Shown piece by piece: positions 25,733 through 34,156 of a stretch of 64,000 nucleotides of DNA. Made by a program: the position numbers and the translations under genes. Position 1 is the first letter of the stretch. Each line of letters starts with the position of its first letter. The notes below the pieces were generated by a model that had not been told where the DNA came from, ran no database searches, and saw only the letters and a list, made by a program, of their open reading frames with translations. This stretch comes from JAIQFL01 sp035295745 (GTDB lineage Bacteria > Acidobacteriota > Terriglobia > Bryobacterales > Bryobacteraceae), in assembly GCA_035295745.1 (NCBI GenBank), contig DATGIL010000072.1, forward strand, positions 1 to 64,000. The letters are read 5' to 3'.

Positions 25733-26056
25733 GCCGCGAATCGCATGCCACTCACGGAGAACATACTCGATCACGAGATCATCGGGACCGCCTACAAGAA
25801 GGGCCGGCGCGCCGGGCGAAAAGAGGGGCGTGAAGAAGGACGTGAAGAAGGACGTGAGGAGGGGCGTGAAGAGGGACGTGAAGAGGGAGTACAACAGGGC
25901 GAGTTAACCATCCTGCGGCGTCAGATCGAAAAGCGCTTCGGCGTGATACCGGCCTGGCTCGAACAGCGATTGGAAAATTACTCCACCAGCGAACTGGTGG
26001 AAATCAGCGTTCGCATCCTGGACGCCCAGTCCCCGGAAGACCTCGTAAAGTAGGCC
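25439..26056 (+). repeat. direct tandem duplication of the 3' end of the Rpn-like gene
   Basis: Two nearly identical units lie head to tail: 25439-25735 (297 bases) and 25736-26056 (321 bases). They differ by only a few substitutions and by 24 extra bases in the second, which come from two additional copies of a 12-base GREE-coding motif (GGACGTGAAGAG-like). The junction keeps the frame, with the stop TAG of unit 1 at 25730-25732 the only interruption. This is direct sequence evidence for a recent duplication plus repeat-number slippage. Confidence 0.92.
25745..26053 (+). pseudogene. truncated duplicate C-terminus of the Rpn-like protein
   Basis: A 102-residue open frame copying the last third of the gene just upstream, with more GREE repeats and otherwise almost identical sequence (DHEIIGTAYKKGRRAG at the start, ISVRILDAQSPEDLVK at the end). 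It lacks the nuclease core and has no ribosome site of its own, so it is probably not a separate functional gene. It is in frame with the upstream copy, so suppression of the intervening TAG would extend the protein. Confidence 0.7.
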
Positions 26057-26101
26057 GCTGCCAGCGACCATTAATCCGATCCGTACCTGATACACTCGTG
26101 C

Positions 26102-27364
26102 TTGGCCACACCTGCACTTCTCCGTTTCAGTATTCTGTTCGCGGTCCTTGTGGCCTCCGCCGCGACCACCGCACCTGATCGCGCCGCGGAACGGACTCGC
26201 ATAAAACGCGCTCTATTCGTTCCCGATCCTCTGCCCTCCCTGGTACTCGAATCCTACGGCGAGTTTGAGGCCGCGTCCGACATCATCGGCGAGCGTGTCA
26301 GCTACGCCACTGATTACGGTCTGCGCGTGCCCGCCATCGTGTATCGTCCGAAAAAGCTGCCGGATCGCAGGATGCCGGGCATCGTGGTCGTCAACGGTCA
26401 CGGCGGCGACAAATACACCTGGTATGCCTGGTACGCCGGCATTTTGTACGCTCGCGCCGGCGCCGTAGTGCTGACCTACGACCCTATTGGGGAAGGCGAG
26501 CGCAATCTCGAACACAAAGACGGCACGCGCCAGCACGACATCGCCATCGACCCGCCGGAGATGGGCCAGCGGATGGATGGACTGATGATTACCGACCTGA
26601 TGCAAGCGGTCAGCTACCTGATCACACGGCCCGATACCGATGCACAGCGCATCGGCGCGGTCGGCTACTCGATGGGATCGTTTGTGCTCGGGCTGGCCTG
26701 CGCCCTCGATACGCGCCTGCATGCCTGCGTCCTGGCCGGAGGAGGGAATTTCGATGGCCCGGGTGGGTACTGGGATTCCAGCGGCAAAGTGATGTGCCAG
26801 GCGATTCCGTACAAGGCGCTGCAGTTTTTGGGCGATCGCGGCGCCTTGCTGTACGATCTCCATGCCGACCATGCGGCCACGCTGGTGATCAATGGCACGC
26901 GTGACGACGTGGTCGCGGAGCCGGAATCGCCAAAGGTCTTTTTCCAGGCATTGCGCAAGCGGACGATCGCCCTGGCTGGTTCCCGGCCCACGATTTTCGA
27001 GGTGGCGTGGATTGAGGGCGGCGGCCATCGTCCGTATTTCCTCACGCGCCCGGGCGCTATATGGCTCCAGAAGCACCTTCTCTTTCCGAACTGGAGCGTC
27101 GCCTCGATCGGGCAGATGCCCGAGACGCACATCTCGGAGTGGGCCAGCCGCAACCACGTTGTCATCGAAAAATCCTTTAATACCGAATCGCGGGAAGCCG
27201 GTACACGCGCTCTCGGAGCGGACATCCTGCCGGTACCGCACGATGCGATGAACGCACTGCCGATCGACCTGTGGAATCGAGTGAAGGATCGGTACGTCTA
27301 CGAGAGTTGGGTGCGCGAGGCGAAGGATCGCTGCACCGGAGGCGCCCCGGCCGCGCGATACTGA
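26102..27364 (+). CDS. secreted alpha/beta hydrolase (acetyl xylan esterase-like)
   Basis: A 420-residue protein with a signal peptide (FSILFAVLVASAATTAP) and an alpha/beta hydrolase domain. The nucleophile elbow is VGYSMGSFVLGLAC near residue 197, the acid lies in INGTRDDVVAEP, and the histidine in IEGGGHRPYFLTRP. IVVVNGHGGDKYTWYAW supplies the oxyanion region. Enzymes of this shape deacetylate plant polysaccharides or cleave other esters; the substrate is not determined. The start is TTG at 26102. The next gene, a histidine kinase, follows in six bases. Confidence 0.78.
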   Translation: MATPALLRFSILFAVLVASAATTAPDRAAERTRIKRALFVPDPLPSLVLESYGEFEAASDIIGERVSYATDYGLRVPAIVYRPKKLPDRRMPGIVVVNGHGGDKYTWYAWYAGILYARAGAVVLTYDPIGEGERNLEHKDGTRQHDIAIDPPEMGQRMDGLMITDLMQAVSYLITRPDTDAQRIGAVGYSMGSFVLGLACALDTRLHACVLAGGGNFDGPGGYWDSSGKVMCQAIPYKALQFLGDRGALLYDLHADHAATLVINGTRDDVVAEPESPKVFFQALRKRTIALAGSRPTIFEVAWIEGGGHRPYFLTRPGAIWLQKHLLFPNWSVASIGQMPETHISEWASRNHVVIEKSFNTESREAGTRALGADILPVPHDAMNALPIDLWNRVKDRYVYESWVREAKDRCTGGAPAARY

Positions 27365-27370
27365 AACCGG

Positions 27371-28699
27371 ATGTGGCCGCGGCAGATCACTCACCAGAAC
27401 ATCTTCCGAGTCCTGATCGCGGGCTTCAGCCTGGTGATTCTGCTGCTGGTCGCCGCTGCGATCGTGGGCATTCGCAATATTCAGTCGATTCGCGAAAACG
27501 CCGCCAGCCTGGTGCGCGAACAGTCTGTCACCAATCGCCTCATCGACGAACTCCACAGCCAGCAGACCAGCCTCAGCGAAGTCTTCTCCCTCCTGTCGCG
27601 CGATCCGGACTCAGTGGACACGGACAGAATCCTGAGCCAGCTCGACGAGGCCGACCGCGATATCGACCGCATCTCGACCGAAGGCGCACAGACGCCCGAC
27701 AGCCGGCTTTGGGCGCGGCTCAAACAGACCTCCATCGATTTCTCGAACGAGGCGCGCCACCTCCTTACCTCCGAAGATATCGAAACCTACGCCACCATCG
27801 ACCTGTTCCGCGACCACGAAGCATTCATTTCGGTGGTGGCGCGCCTGATTGAAGGTGAATATCGCAAGGTGAGCGCCGCGCAGGAACAGATCGACCAGCG
27901 GTCCTCGCGCCTCTTTGAGGTGTCGCTCCTGTTCTGCGCGGGCAGTGTGCTGCTGGCGCTAGTCTTCGCCGTGGTAACGGTGCGGTTGGCCGCGCAGCTC
28001 ATCCGCGGCATGGACTGGCAGACGGCTGAGCTCGGGCGCGTCTCCTGGCACATGCTGGAAAATCAGGAGGCCACCGCCCGGCGCTTTTCGCACGAATTGC
28101 ACGACGAGTTGGGACAGTCTCTCACGGCCATCAGAACCAATCTGACGGCGCTCGGGCCGGAAAGCGCGGTGTCGGGGCGCGTGGCGGATTGCCTGCGGTT
28201 GGTGGACGACGCGATCGGCAACGTGCGTCAGATGTCGCAGTTGCTGCGCCCGACGATTCTCGATGATTTCGGACTGGAAGCCGGGGTCCGATGGCTTTGC
28301 GACGGCTTCAGCGCCCGTACCGGGATCGAGGTGAACTTCATTTCCGATTTTTCGGGACGCCTGCCGGACGAGACCGAGACCCACCTGTTCCGAATCGCGC
28401 AAGAGGCGCTCACCAACGTCGCACGACACTCGGGGGCGAAGCATGTGACCGTCCGGCTGGAGTCTGCTCACGGACAGATCACTCTCACGATCCAGGACGA
28501 TGGCCGTGGGCTGAGCGTGCCGGCGGTTGGCGACGGCGGTCAGCCGGGACGGCCGGCGTCGCTGGGCATGATCGGCATGCGGGCGCGGGCGCGCAGCGCG
28601 GGCGGCGATGTGGCAGTTCGCTCGAAGCCGGATCAGGGTGTTTTAATTGAAGTGCGGGTGCCCATCCGAGATGAAACGAATTCGAATCCTGCTGGCTGA
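27371..28699 (+). CDS. sensor histidine kinase, NarL-type (HisKA_3)
   Basis: A 442-residue membrane kinase. TM1 is about residues 12-36 (VLIAGFSLVILLLVAAAIVG), a periplasmic helical domain follows, and TM2 is at about 180-200. The phosphoacceptor histidine is in FSHELHDELGQSLTAIRTNL near residue 240, typical of HisKA_3. The ATPase domain shows FRIAQEALTNVARHSGA and IQDDGRGL. It overlaps the response-regulator gene by 29 bases, so the pair is co-expressed. The signal is unknown. Confidence 0.9.
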   Translation: MWPRQITHQNIFRVLIAGFSLVILLLVAAAIVGIRNIQSIRENAASLVREQSVTNRLIDELHSQQTSLSEVFSLLSRDPDSVDTDRILSQLDEADRDIDRISTEGAQTPDSRLWARLKQTSIDFSNEARHLLTSEDIETYATIDLFRDHEAFISVVARLIEGEYRKVSAAQEQIDQRSSRLFEVSLLFCAGSVLLALVFAVVTVRLAAQLIRGMDWQTAELGRVSWHMLENQEATARRFSHELHDELGQSLTAIRTNLTALGPESAVSGRVADCLRLVDDAIGNVRQMSQLLRPTILDDFGLEAGVRWLCDGFSARTGIEVNFISDFSGRLPDETETHLFRIAQEALTNVARHSGAKHVTVRLESAHGQITLTIQDDGRGLSVPAVGDGGQPGRPASLGMIGMRARARSAGGDVAVRSKPDQGVLIEVRVPIRDETNSNPAG

Positions 28700-29306
28700 C
28701 GATCATCCCATGGTGCGGCAGGGCTTCAAGATGATCCTCAGCGCGCAGAGCGACATGGAGATCGTGGGCGAGGCCGGCAACGGTCGCGAAGCCGTCGAAC
28801 AAGCGGAGGAGTTGAAGCCGGATATCGTGGTCATGGATGTGGCGATGCCCGAGCTCAACGGCATTGAAGCCACCCGGCGCCTGGCAGCTTCGATTCCGCA
28901 TACCCGCGTCATCGCGCTCAGCATGCATAAGGATTCGGTGTACGTGCGCGAGATCTTGCGTGCCGGCGCGCGTGGCTACCTGCTCAAAGATTCGGGCGCG
29001 GGCGACCTGGTTTCGGCTATTCGCGCGGTGGCATCGGGGGAAGCCTACCTGAGCCCCGCTGTATCGAACGCGGTGCTGGATGACTATCGCCGGCACGTCA
29101 CGAATCCGATCGATCTGCTGACCAGCCGCGAACGGGAGGTCTTGCAGATGCTGGCGGAAGGCAAGACCAACAAAGAGATCGCGGTAGTGTTGAACCTGAG
29201 CGTATACACCGTGGACGCGCATCGCGGGCGCATCATGGAGAAGCTCAATGTACATAGCATCAATGAGCTGGTGCGCTTCGCCGTAAGAAACGGCCTGATC
29301 GACTAG
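28671..29306 (+). CDS. NarL/LuxR-family response regulator
   Basis: A 211-residue regulator. Receiver domain residues 1-120: acidic DDHP cluster near residue 10, the phosphorylated aspartate in VVMDVAMPELNG near residue 56, and the lysine in YLLKDSGAGD. The C-terminal LuxR-type helix-turn-helix is LTSREREVLQMLAEGKTNKE followed by IAVVLNLSVYTVDAHRGRIM. The ATG at 28671 lies within the end of the kinase gene, which makes it the cognate partner. Confidence 0.92.
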   Translation: MKRIRILLADDHPMVRQGFKMILSAQSDMEIVGEAGNGREAVEQAEELKPDIVVMDVAMPELNGIEATRRLAASIPHTRVIALSMHKDSVYVREILRAGARGYLLKDSGAGDLVSAIRAVASGEAYLSPAVSNAVLDDYRRHVTNPIDLLTSREREVLQMLAEGKTNKEIAVVLNLSVYTVDAHRGRIMEKLNVHSINELVRFAVRNGLID

Positions 29307-29320
29307 ATGCGGCAGCGACC

Positions 29321-31255
29321 ATGAAACCAGGCATGCGAATCGGCGGCGCGTTCCAGGATCGGACAGCCTGGCTGGTGTTGCTCTTCCTCCTGCTGGGCGT
29401 GCTCGCGCCGACGGCCTGCGTGCTTTGGTTCATGAACGAAGCAGTGCGCAGCCAGTCGGACTCGGCGAAACACAGCGTGGCCGAAGCGTATCGCGGCGAG
29501 TTGTGGCTGATGCGCGATCGCATCGATTCGTTTTGGGCGGGACGCGCCGCGGCATTGCTGGTAGCGGGCGGAACTCCTGCCTCCAATTTCCGGCGGCTGG
29601 TGGCCGCGGGTGTGGCAGATTCCGTGGTCATTTTGAGTGGCGAGGGCGCGGTCGTGTACCCCAACGCTGCGCCTGCGCCTCCACTCGATCTCACGCTTGC
29701 GATTCGCCCGGATTGGATGGCCGCCGAGGCGCTCGAGCGCCAGCCAGGCCGAAAGCGGGACGCGGCTACTGCCTACGCGCGGATAGCGCAATCGGAGCCC
29801 GACGCCTCAATCGCGGCACGTGCGGCTCAGGCGCAGATTCGGTGCCTGGTCCAGAACGGCGATAAGGAACCGGCTATTCAGGCGATTCAACAGTATTTCG
29901 TCACTGCGCATCCAGACACTGCTCTTTCGGCTGACGAGCAGTTGCTGGCGCTGCGCCTGATGAAGCCGGGTGACCCCCGGTTGCACCCGTCCGCCCAGCA
30001 CCTGGCCGCGTTGTTGAGCGATTACGAGCGAACTGCCCTGTCCGCCGGCCATCGCTTGTTTCTGATGGACGAGTTGCGGGCGGCGATTCCCGCGGAGGAC
30101 TATCCAGCGATGCCTACCTACGAGGCTGAGCGCCTGGCATCGCAGTACCTCGCAGAGGAGTCAGTCCGGGCCGGCGACCGCGCGCTCGAAAAGACACGCA
30201 TCAAGGGTGTATGGAAGCTGACTTCGGCCAATGGGCGCGTGCTGGCACTCTATCACACACCCACAGTGGTGGCAGCCACTCGCGATCTGTTCGCCGCGCA
30301 GCAGCCCTCGCGCACTGTCTCGCTGGATATCGCACCACCCGGAGACACGCCTGCCGGGGAATCGATTCTTGCCGGGCCGCTGCTACCTGGCTGGCGGATT
30401 TCGCTTGCGCTTCTCGATACCGACCCGTCCGCCCTGTTGGCCCGCCGTCGCATGGTATCGTACCTCTGGATCGGTTATCTGGTGATCGCGGCCACCATGC
30501 TGGCGGGATTGTTGGCCAGCCAGTCGTATCGGCGGCAACTCCGCCTGGCACGGCTCAAGACGGACCTGGTGGCGGCGGTCTCGCACGAACTCAAGACGCC
30601 ACTTGCATCAATGAGGCTGCTGGTGGATTCGCTGCTCGATGATCCAAAGGCGGACGCACAAAAGACGCGCGACTACCTGGAATTGATTTCGAAAGAGAAT
30701 CTGCGGCTGTCGCGCCTGATCGAGAATTTCCTCACCTTTTCGCGTCTGGATCGCAATCGGCAGAAGTTCGATTTTCAGACGGCCCAGCCCCGCGAGATCG
30801 TACGCGCCGCACTCGAGGCATCGGGAGAACGATTCCAGGCGGACGCCTGCCAGCTGGCGGTGGTGGTTGGGTCCGGACTGCCGGCGATCCGCGCCGATGA
30901 AGACGCTCTGGTGACGGTGTTGCTCAACCTGCTCGACAATGCTTACAAATATACGGCCAAGGAGAAACGGATCGAGTTGCGGGCCTTCAGCCGCGAGGGA
31001 CGGGTGGTGTTCGCTGTGGAGGACAACGGCATCGGTATTCCGCCCCGTGAGCAGAAGCGCATTTTCCGCCGGTTCTACCAGGTAGACCGCCGCCTGTCGC
31101 GCGATGTGGGTGGCTGCGGATTGGGCTTGAGCATTGTGGATTTCATCGTTCGGGCGCATGGGGGCACAGTGGAAGTGACGAGCCAGCCCGGAGTGGGGAG
31201 CACGTTCTGCGTGATCCTGCCTGCGTGGGAAGCGTCGAGGAAAGCTACCACATGA
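29321..31255 (+). CDS. membrane sensor histidine kinase (HisKA/HATPase_c)
   Basis: A 644-residue two-pass sensor kinase. TM1 lies near residues 15-38 (WLVLLFLLLGVLAPTACVLW), a periplasmic region of about 350 residues follows, and TM2 is near 385-405 (YLWIGYLVIAATMLAGLLAS). The phosphoacceptor box is VAAVSHELKTPLASMRLLVD near residue 425; the ATPase domain shows NLLDNAYKYTAKEKR, VEDNGIGIP and GGCGLGLSIVDFIVRAHGG. The large sensor region includes short helical repeats. It overlaps the OmpR-type regulator by four bases (ATGA). Confidence 0.92.
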   Translation: MKPGMRIGGAFQDRTAWLVLLFLLLGVLAPTACVLWFMNEAVRSQSDSAKHSVAEAYRGELWLMRDRIDSFWAGRAAALLVAGGTPASNFRRLVAAGVADSVVILSGEGAVVYPNAAPAPPLDLTLAIRPDWMAAEALERQPGRKRDAATAYARIAQSEPDASIAARAAQAQIRCLVQNGDKEPAIQAIQQYFVTAHPDTALSADEQLLALRLMKPGDPRLHPSAQHLAALLSDYERTALSAGHRLFLMDELRAAIPAEDYPAMPTYEAERLASQYLAEESVRAGDRALEKTRIKGVWKLTSANGRVLALYHTPTVVAATRDLFAAQQPSRTVSLDIAPPGDTPAGESILAGPLLPGWRISLALLDTDPSALLARRRMVSYLWIGYLVIAATMLAGLLASQSYRRQLRLARLKTDLVAAVSHELKTPLASMRLLVDSLLDDPKADAQKTRDYLELISKENLRLSRLIENFLTFSRLDRNRQKFDFQTAQPREIVRAALEASGERFQADACQLAVVVGSGLPAIRADEDALVTVLLNLLDNAYKYTAKEKRIELRAFSREGRVVFAVEDNGIGIPPREQKRIFRRFYQVDRRLSRDVGGCGLGLSIVDFIVRAHGGTVEVTSQPGVGSTFCVILPAWEASRKATT

Positions 31256-31944
31256 AAGGAAGCCGGATTCTGATCGTGGAGGACGAGCCCGCCCTGATGC
31301 GCGGCCTCAAAGATACATTCGGCGGTCAAGGATGTCATGTGATCGAAGCGTCGGATGGAGAGACCGGTCTGCACCTGGCGCTTTCGGCACAGCCTGACCT
31401 GGTGCTGCTCGATATCATGCTTCCCAAGGTGAATGGCTACGAGATTTGCCGCGCAATCCGGGAACACGGGCTCGACGTGCCGATCATCATGTTGACTGCC
31501 AAGGGGCAGGAGGAAGATGTAGTTCTCGGACTCAACCTGGGAGCGGACGACTACGTTACCAAGCCGTTCAAGATTCGGGAACTGGTGGCGCGGGCCAATG
31601 CCTTTCTGCGCCGGCGGCGCACGACGCAGGAGGGAATCTGCCGCTTCGGCGATTTCGAGTTGAGCCTGACCGCCCATAAGCTCTACCGCGCCGGACGCGA
31701 AGTAGAGTTGACGGCCAAAGAGTTTCGGTTGCTGGCGTATTTCGCCAGCCGTCCTGGACGCGCCCTGTCGCGTACTGACATTCTGAATGCGGTGTGGGGG
31801 AATTCCGTGATAGTGACTGGACGGAGCGTGGACCGGTGCGTCACTACTCTACGCGCCAAAATCGAGCCCGACCCGCACAATCCGATCTATCTACATACGG
31901 TTCGCGATCTCGGCTATCGCTTCGAAGAGTCTGTGTCCGGTTGA
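31252..31944 (+). CDS. OmpR/PhoB-family response regulator
   Basis: A 230-residue regulator. The receiver domain has VEDEPALM near residue 10, the phosphorylated aspartate in LVLLDIMLPKVNGYEICRAI near 53, and DDYVTKPFKIRELV with the conserved lysine. The C-terminal winged-helix domain shows VELTAKEFRLLAYFASRPG and TGRSVDRCVTTLRAKIEPD followed by the hairpin YLHTVRDLGYRFEE. The ATG at 31252 gives an ATGA overlap with the kinase and GAGGAAAG lies upstream. The two form a classical pair. Confidence 0.93.
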   Translation: MKGSRILIVEDEPALMRGLKDTFGGQGCHVIEASDGETGLHLALSAQPDLVLLDIMLPKVNGYEICRAIREHGLDVPIIMLTAKGQEEDVVLGLNLGADDYVTKPFKIRELVARANAFLRRRRTTQEGICRFGDFELSLTAHKLYRAGREVELTAKEFRLLAYFASRPGRALSRTDILNAVWGNSVIVTGRSVDRCVTTLRAKIEPDPHNPIYLHTVRDLGYRFEESVSG

Positions 31945-31951
31945 TGGCAGT

Positions 31952-32764
31952 TCAGTAGAGGCCCAAGCTGATCACTTTGCCGTCGTGATCCACCAGGACG
32001 TCCAAGTGCCGGTTCACATAAGAATAGAAGACGCGGCCCTTGTTCCCGCCAGTCGCACTGACGTTCGTGCCCCAAAGTTTGCGGCAATCCTGCCAGGTGA
32101 GATTCCACGGATAGACGAAGACGGTGCGCAGAATGCCAGTGTCCTTGTCGAAATCGAGCTCCACCTCGCGGTAACGGCTGGTGGGATCTTTGAAGGCGTA
32201 GATCCTGCCGTTTTCCAGGCCATTATCGTCGAGCGCGGCACGCTGCCGAACCGGCTCACCGAGTACCGCGTGGGCTTCCGGGAGCGTCCAGTGACCGATC
32301 TCCCGCTGGCAGAAGACCGCGCTCTCCTGAGCGAGTCCAGCAGGAAAGACGAGGCGCGGATGCGCAGGCAGTGCTGGGATTTCCGGTCGTGGAGCCATCG
32401 GAATTGCAAACAGTGCCGCATCGAGTTTGGCAGTGCCGTTCCAGGCCACCATCGTGACTTCGGGTGCCTGCGGCAAGGCGGGCACGCCCTTGGGATGCCA
32501 TCCGGGAACCAGCAGCGTTGGGGGGGGTGGCGGAGGAGGTGCGATTGCACGCCTGGGAGCACCAGGCAAGACCACGACGCGACTGTCCACCGGTTCTGTG
32601 CCCCTGAGAACTTTGGGAACCCGCACGACGGGTGCGGGACGGCTTGCCGTAGATGCCGGCGCCGATCCGGCAGGAACACTCTTGTCCCGATCGTCCGTTC
32701 CGTCATGTCCGCACGCCAGCCTGCCCGCAAACACTAAGAGCGAAATCATTCGCGACCGATTCAT
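31952..32764 (-). CDS. secreted proline-rich protein, unknown function
   Basis: A 270-residue protein. The N-terminus MNRSRMISLLVFAGRLACGH is a signal sequence, possibly a lipoprotein-like one although the lipobox is poor. A proline/alanine-rich linker (residues 30-100, with a run of eight prolines) precedes a C-terminal domain whose WTLPEAHAVLGEPVRQRAAL and RYREVELDFDKDTGILRTVF resemble small outer-membrane assembly-type (SmpA/OmlA-like) folds. It is convergent with the OmpR-type regulator. Function not assigned. Confidence 0.68.
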   Translation of the reverse strand: MNRSRMISLLVFAGRLACGHDGTDDRDKSVPAGSAPASTASRPAPVVRVPKVLRGTEPVDSRVVVLPGAPRRAIAPPPPPPPTLLVPGWHPKGVPALPQAPEVTMVAWNGTAKLDAALFAIPMAPRPEIPALPAHPRLVFPAGLAQESAVFCQREIGHWTLPEAHAVLGEPVRQRAALDDNGLENGRIYAFKDPTSRYREVELDFDKDTGILRTVFVYPWNLTWQDCRKLWGTNVSATGGNKGRVFYSYVNRHLDVLVDHDGKVISLGLY

Positions 32765-32895
32765 AACTTCCTCAGGAATTCAAATCTACCTGAATCCGCG
32801 ATATGCTTTGGACCTCAATTTAGGCAGTAAGCGCGTACTGACGGAAGTTAGAGTGGCTCGCAATATCGACCGGGGTTCATTTTCTAACTTTCGAT

Positions 32896-32971
32896 AGTAC
32901 GAACTTAACAAGTTCCAAAAGTACTCACAGTACTAATCGTGCCGTATAATCGGAGCCTAACCCAAAGGAGG
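32896..32971 (+). promoter_or_regulatory. promoter with repeated AGTAC(T) boxes and strong ribosome site
   Basis: A perfect TATAAT -10 box lies at 32945-32950, but no good -35 is found at the right spacing. Instead AGTACT occurs at 32920-32925 and 32929-32934, nine bases apart, with a third AGTAC at 32896-32900, so a regulator may bind where the -35 would be. AAAGGAGG at 32964-32971 sits three bases before the ATG of the next gene. Promoter strength and regulator are inference. Confidence 0.5.
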
Positions 32972-32973
32972 AA

Positions 32974-34053
32974 ATGATGCGCACGCTATGGATACTCCCA
33001 CTTCCGGCCATCCTGGCCCTGGGCATCTGCTCGACCGTGCATGCCCAAACACCCCAGGCGCCGGCAGTGCTCAAAATCCAGATCACTAACTTTGTTAACT
33101 ATTTCAATGACGTGACAGACTGGACGAAACTGGCGAAAACCAGCGGCCAGACCGCTCTTGCCGGCTCGACTCCCAATTTCGCAATCTCCATTGACGTGGC
33201 GGACATCGTCTCGGTGAACGACATTCCAGTGAAGGGCGTCTTCACTGAGCGGCGCGTCCAATATAAGCGGACCACCACGCCGACCGCCGGTCAGTTCATC
33301 GCCGACTCGGTAAGTTCGGCAATTCAGGACCGCTACTTTGAAATCCTCAATCTCGATGGGACACCCATCGGCAACATTATGGTGACGGGGTTGGGTGGAG
33401 CAGTACCCGCGCCGGGCACCCCTTCTGTGGTCGCGGACGGGAATTTCACCATCATTGGAGGAACCGGCGCGTTTCTTGGTGTTCGCGGACAGGGAGGTGG
33501 TCTCGATGAGCCCTCGTCCACAGGCGCACGGAACGCCTCGATGTCCGAAGATCCTTCCAATCGGCGGGTGTTTCCCAACGGTCATCGGTTGATGGTTCTG
33601 CAGGTGATTCCGCTCGCCACGCCCGCCGTGGTGACGACACAGAACGGGCCCGCGATCGTGCACGGCAGCGACTTCTCTTTGGTCACGACGGCCAAGCCCG
33701 CCAAGCCAGGCGAGATTCTGTCTCTGCTCGCCACCGGGCTCGGGCCGACACAGCCGGCATGCCAGAGCACCGGGGGAACCGGCGGCACCGCGGCCACGTG
33801 TGCCGGAGCCACCGTGCTTGAGCCAGGAGATCCGTTTCCGACGAGTCCCCTGGCGATCGTGAATTCACCGGTCTCCGTGTCGGTCAACGGCGAAGCTGCC
33901 GAAGTGCAATACGCCGGCGGATATCCGGGCACGACGAATACCTATCAGGTGAACTTTCGCGTGCCGGCCGACATCACAGACGGAACCGCGAGTCTTCAGC
34001 TTGCTGCCGCGTGGATTCCGGGAACTGCCATCAACGTTCCCGTGCATCAGTAG
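32974..34053 (+). CDS. secreted protein with TIGR03437-type C-terminal domain
   Basis: A 359-residue secreted protein. The signal peptide is MRTLWILPLPAILALGICSTVHA. The first ~190 residues form a unique beta-rich domain; the last ~150 match the TIGR03437 family seen in large numbers in Solibacter-like acidobacteria: GPAIVHGSDFSLVTTAKPA, PGEILSLLATGLGPTQPAC, then VSVNGEAAEVQYAGGYPGTT and NTYQVNFRVPADITDG. The domain is of unknown role and is usually at the end of extracellular proteins. ATGs at 32974 and 32977 are both possible starts. Confidence 0.88.
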   Translation: MMRTLWILPLPAILALGICSTVHAQTPQAPAVLKIQITNFVNYFNDVTDWTKLAKTSGQTALAGSTPNFAISIDVADIVSVNDIPVKGVFTERRVQYKRTTTPTAGQFIADSVSSAIQDRYFEILNLDGTPIGNIMVTGLGGAVPAPGTPSVVADGNFTIIGGTGAFLGVRGQGGGLDEPSSTGARNASMSEDPSNRRVFPNGHRLMVLQVIPLATPAVVTTQNGPAIVHGSDFSLVTTAKPAKPGEILSLLATGLGPTQPACQSTGGTGGTAATCAGATVLEPGDPFPTSPLAIVNSPVSVSVNGEAAEVQYAGGYPGTTNTYQVNFRVPADITDGTASLQLAAAWIPGTAINVPVHQ

Positions 34054-34156
34054 GAGTCCTGGAACTAGCGGTACTTTGGCGGTCTTTCGGGGCTTCGCTA
34101 TTTGAGAGATTTGCATCCGTTATTGCACTACCTCGCTGAAAGAGGATCTACAGACT

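Noticed and set aside
26213..27556. 447-codon minus-strand open frame across the esterase-like gene
   Set aside because: Shadow frame in GC-rich DNA; the plus strand carries a signal peptide and a complete hydrolase triad, and the reverse translation has no family-like sequence.
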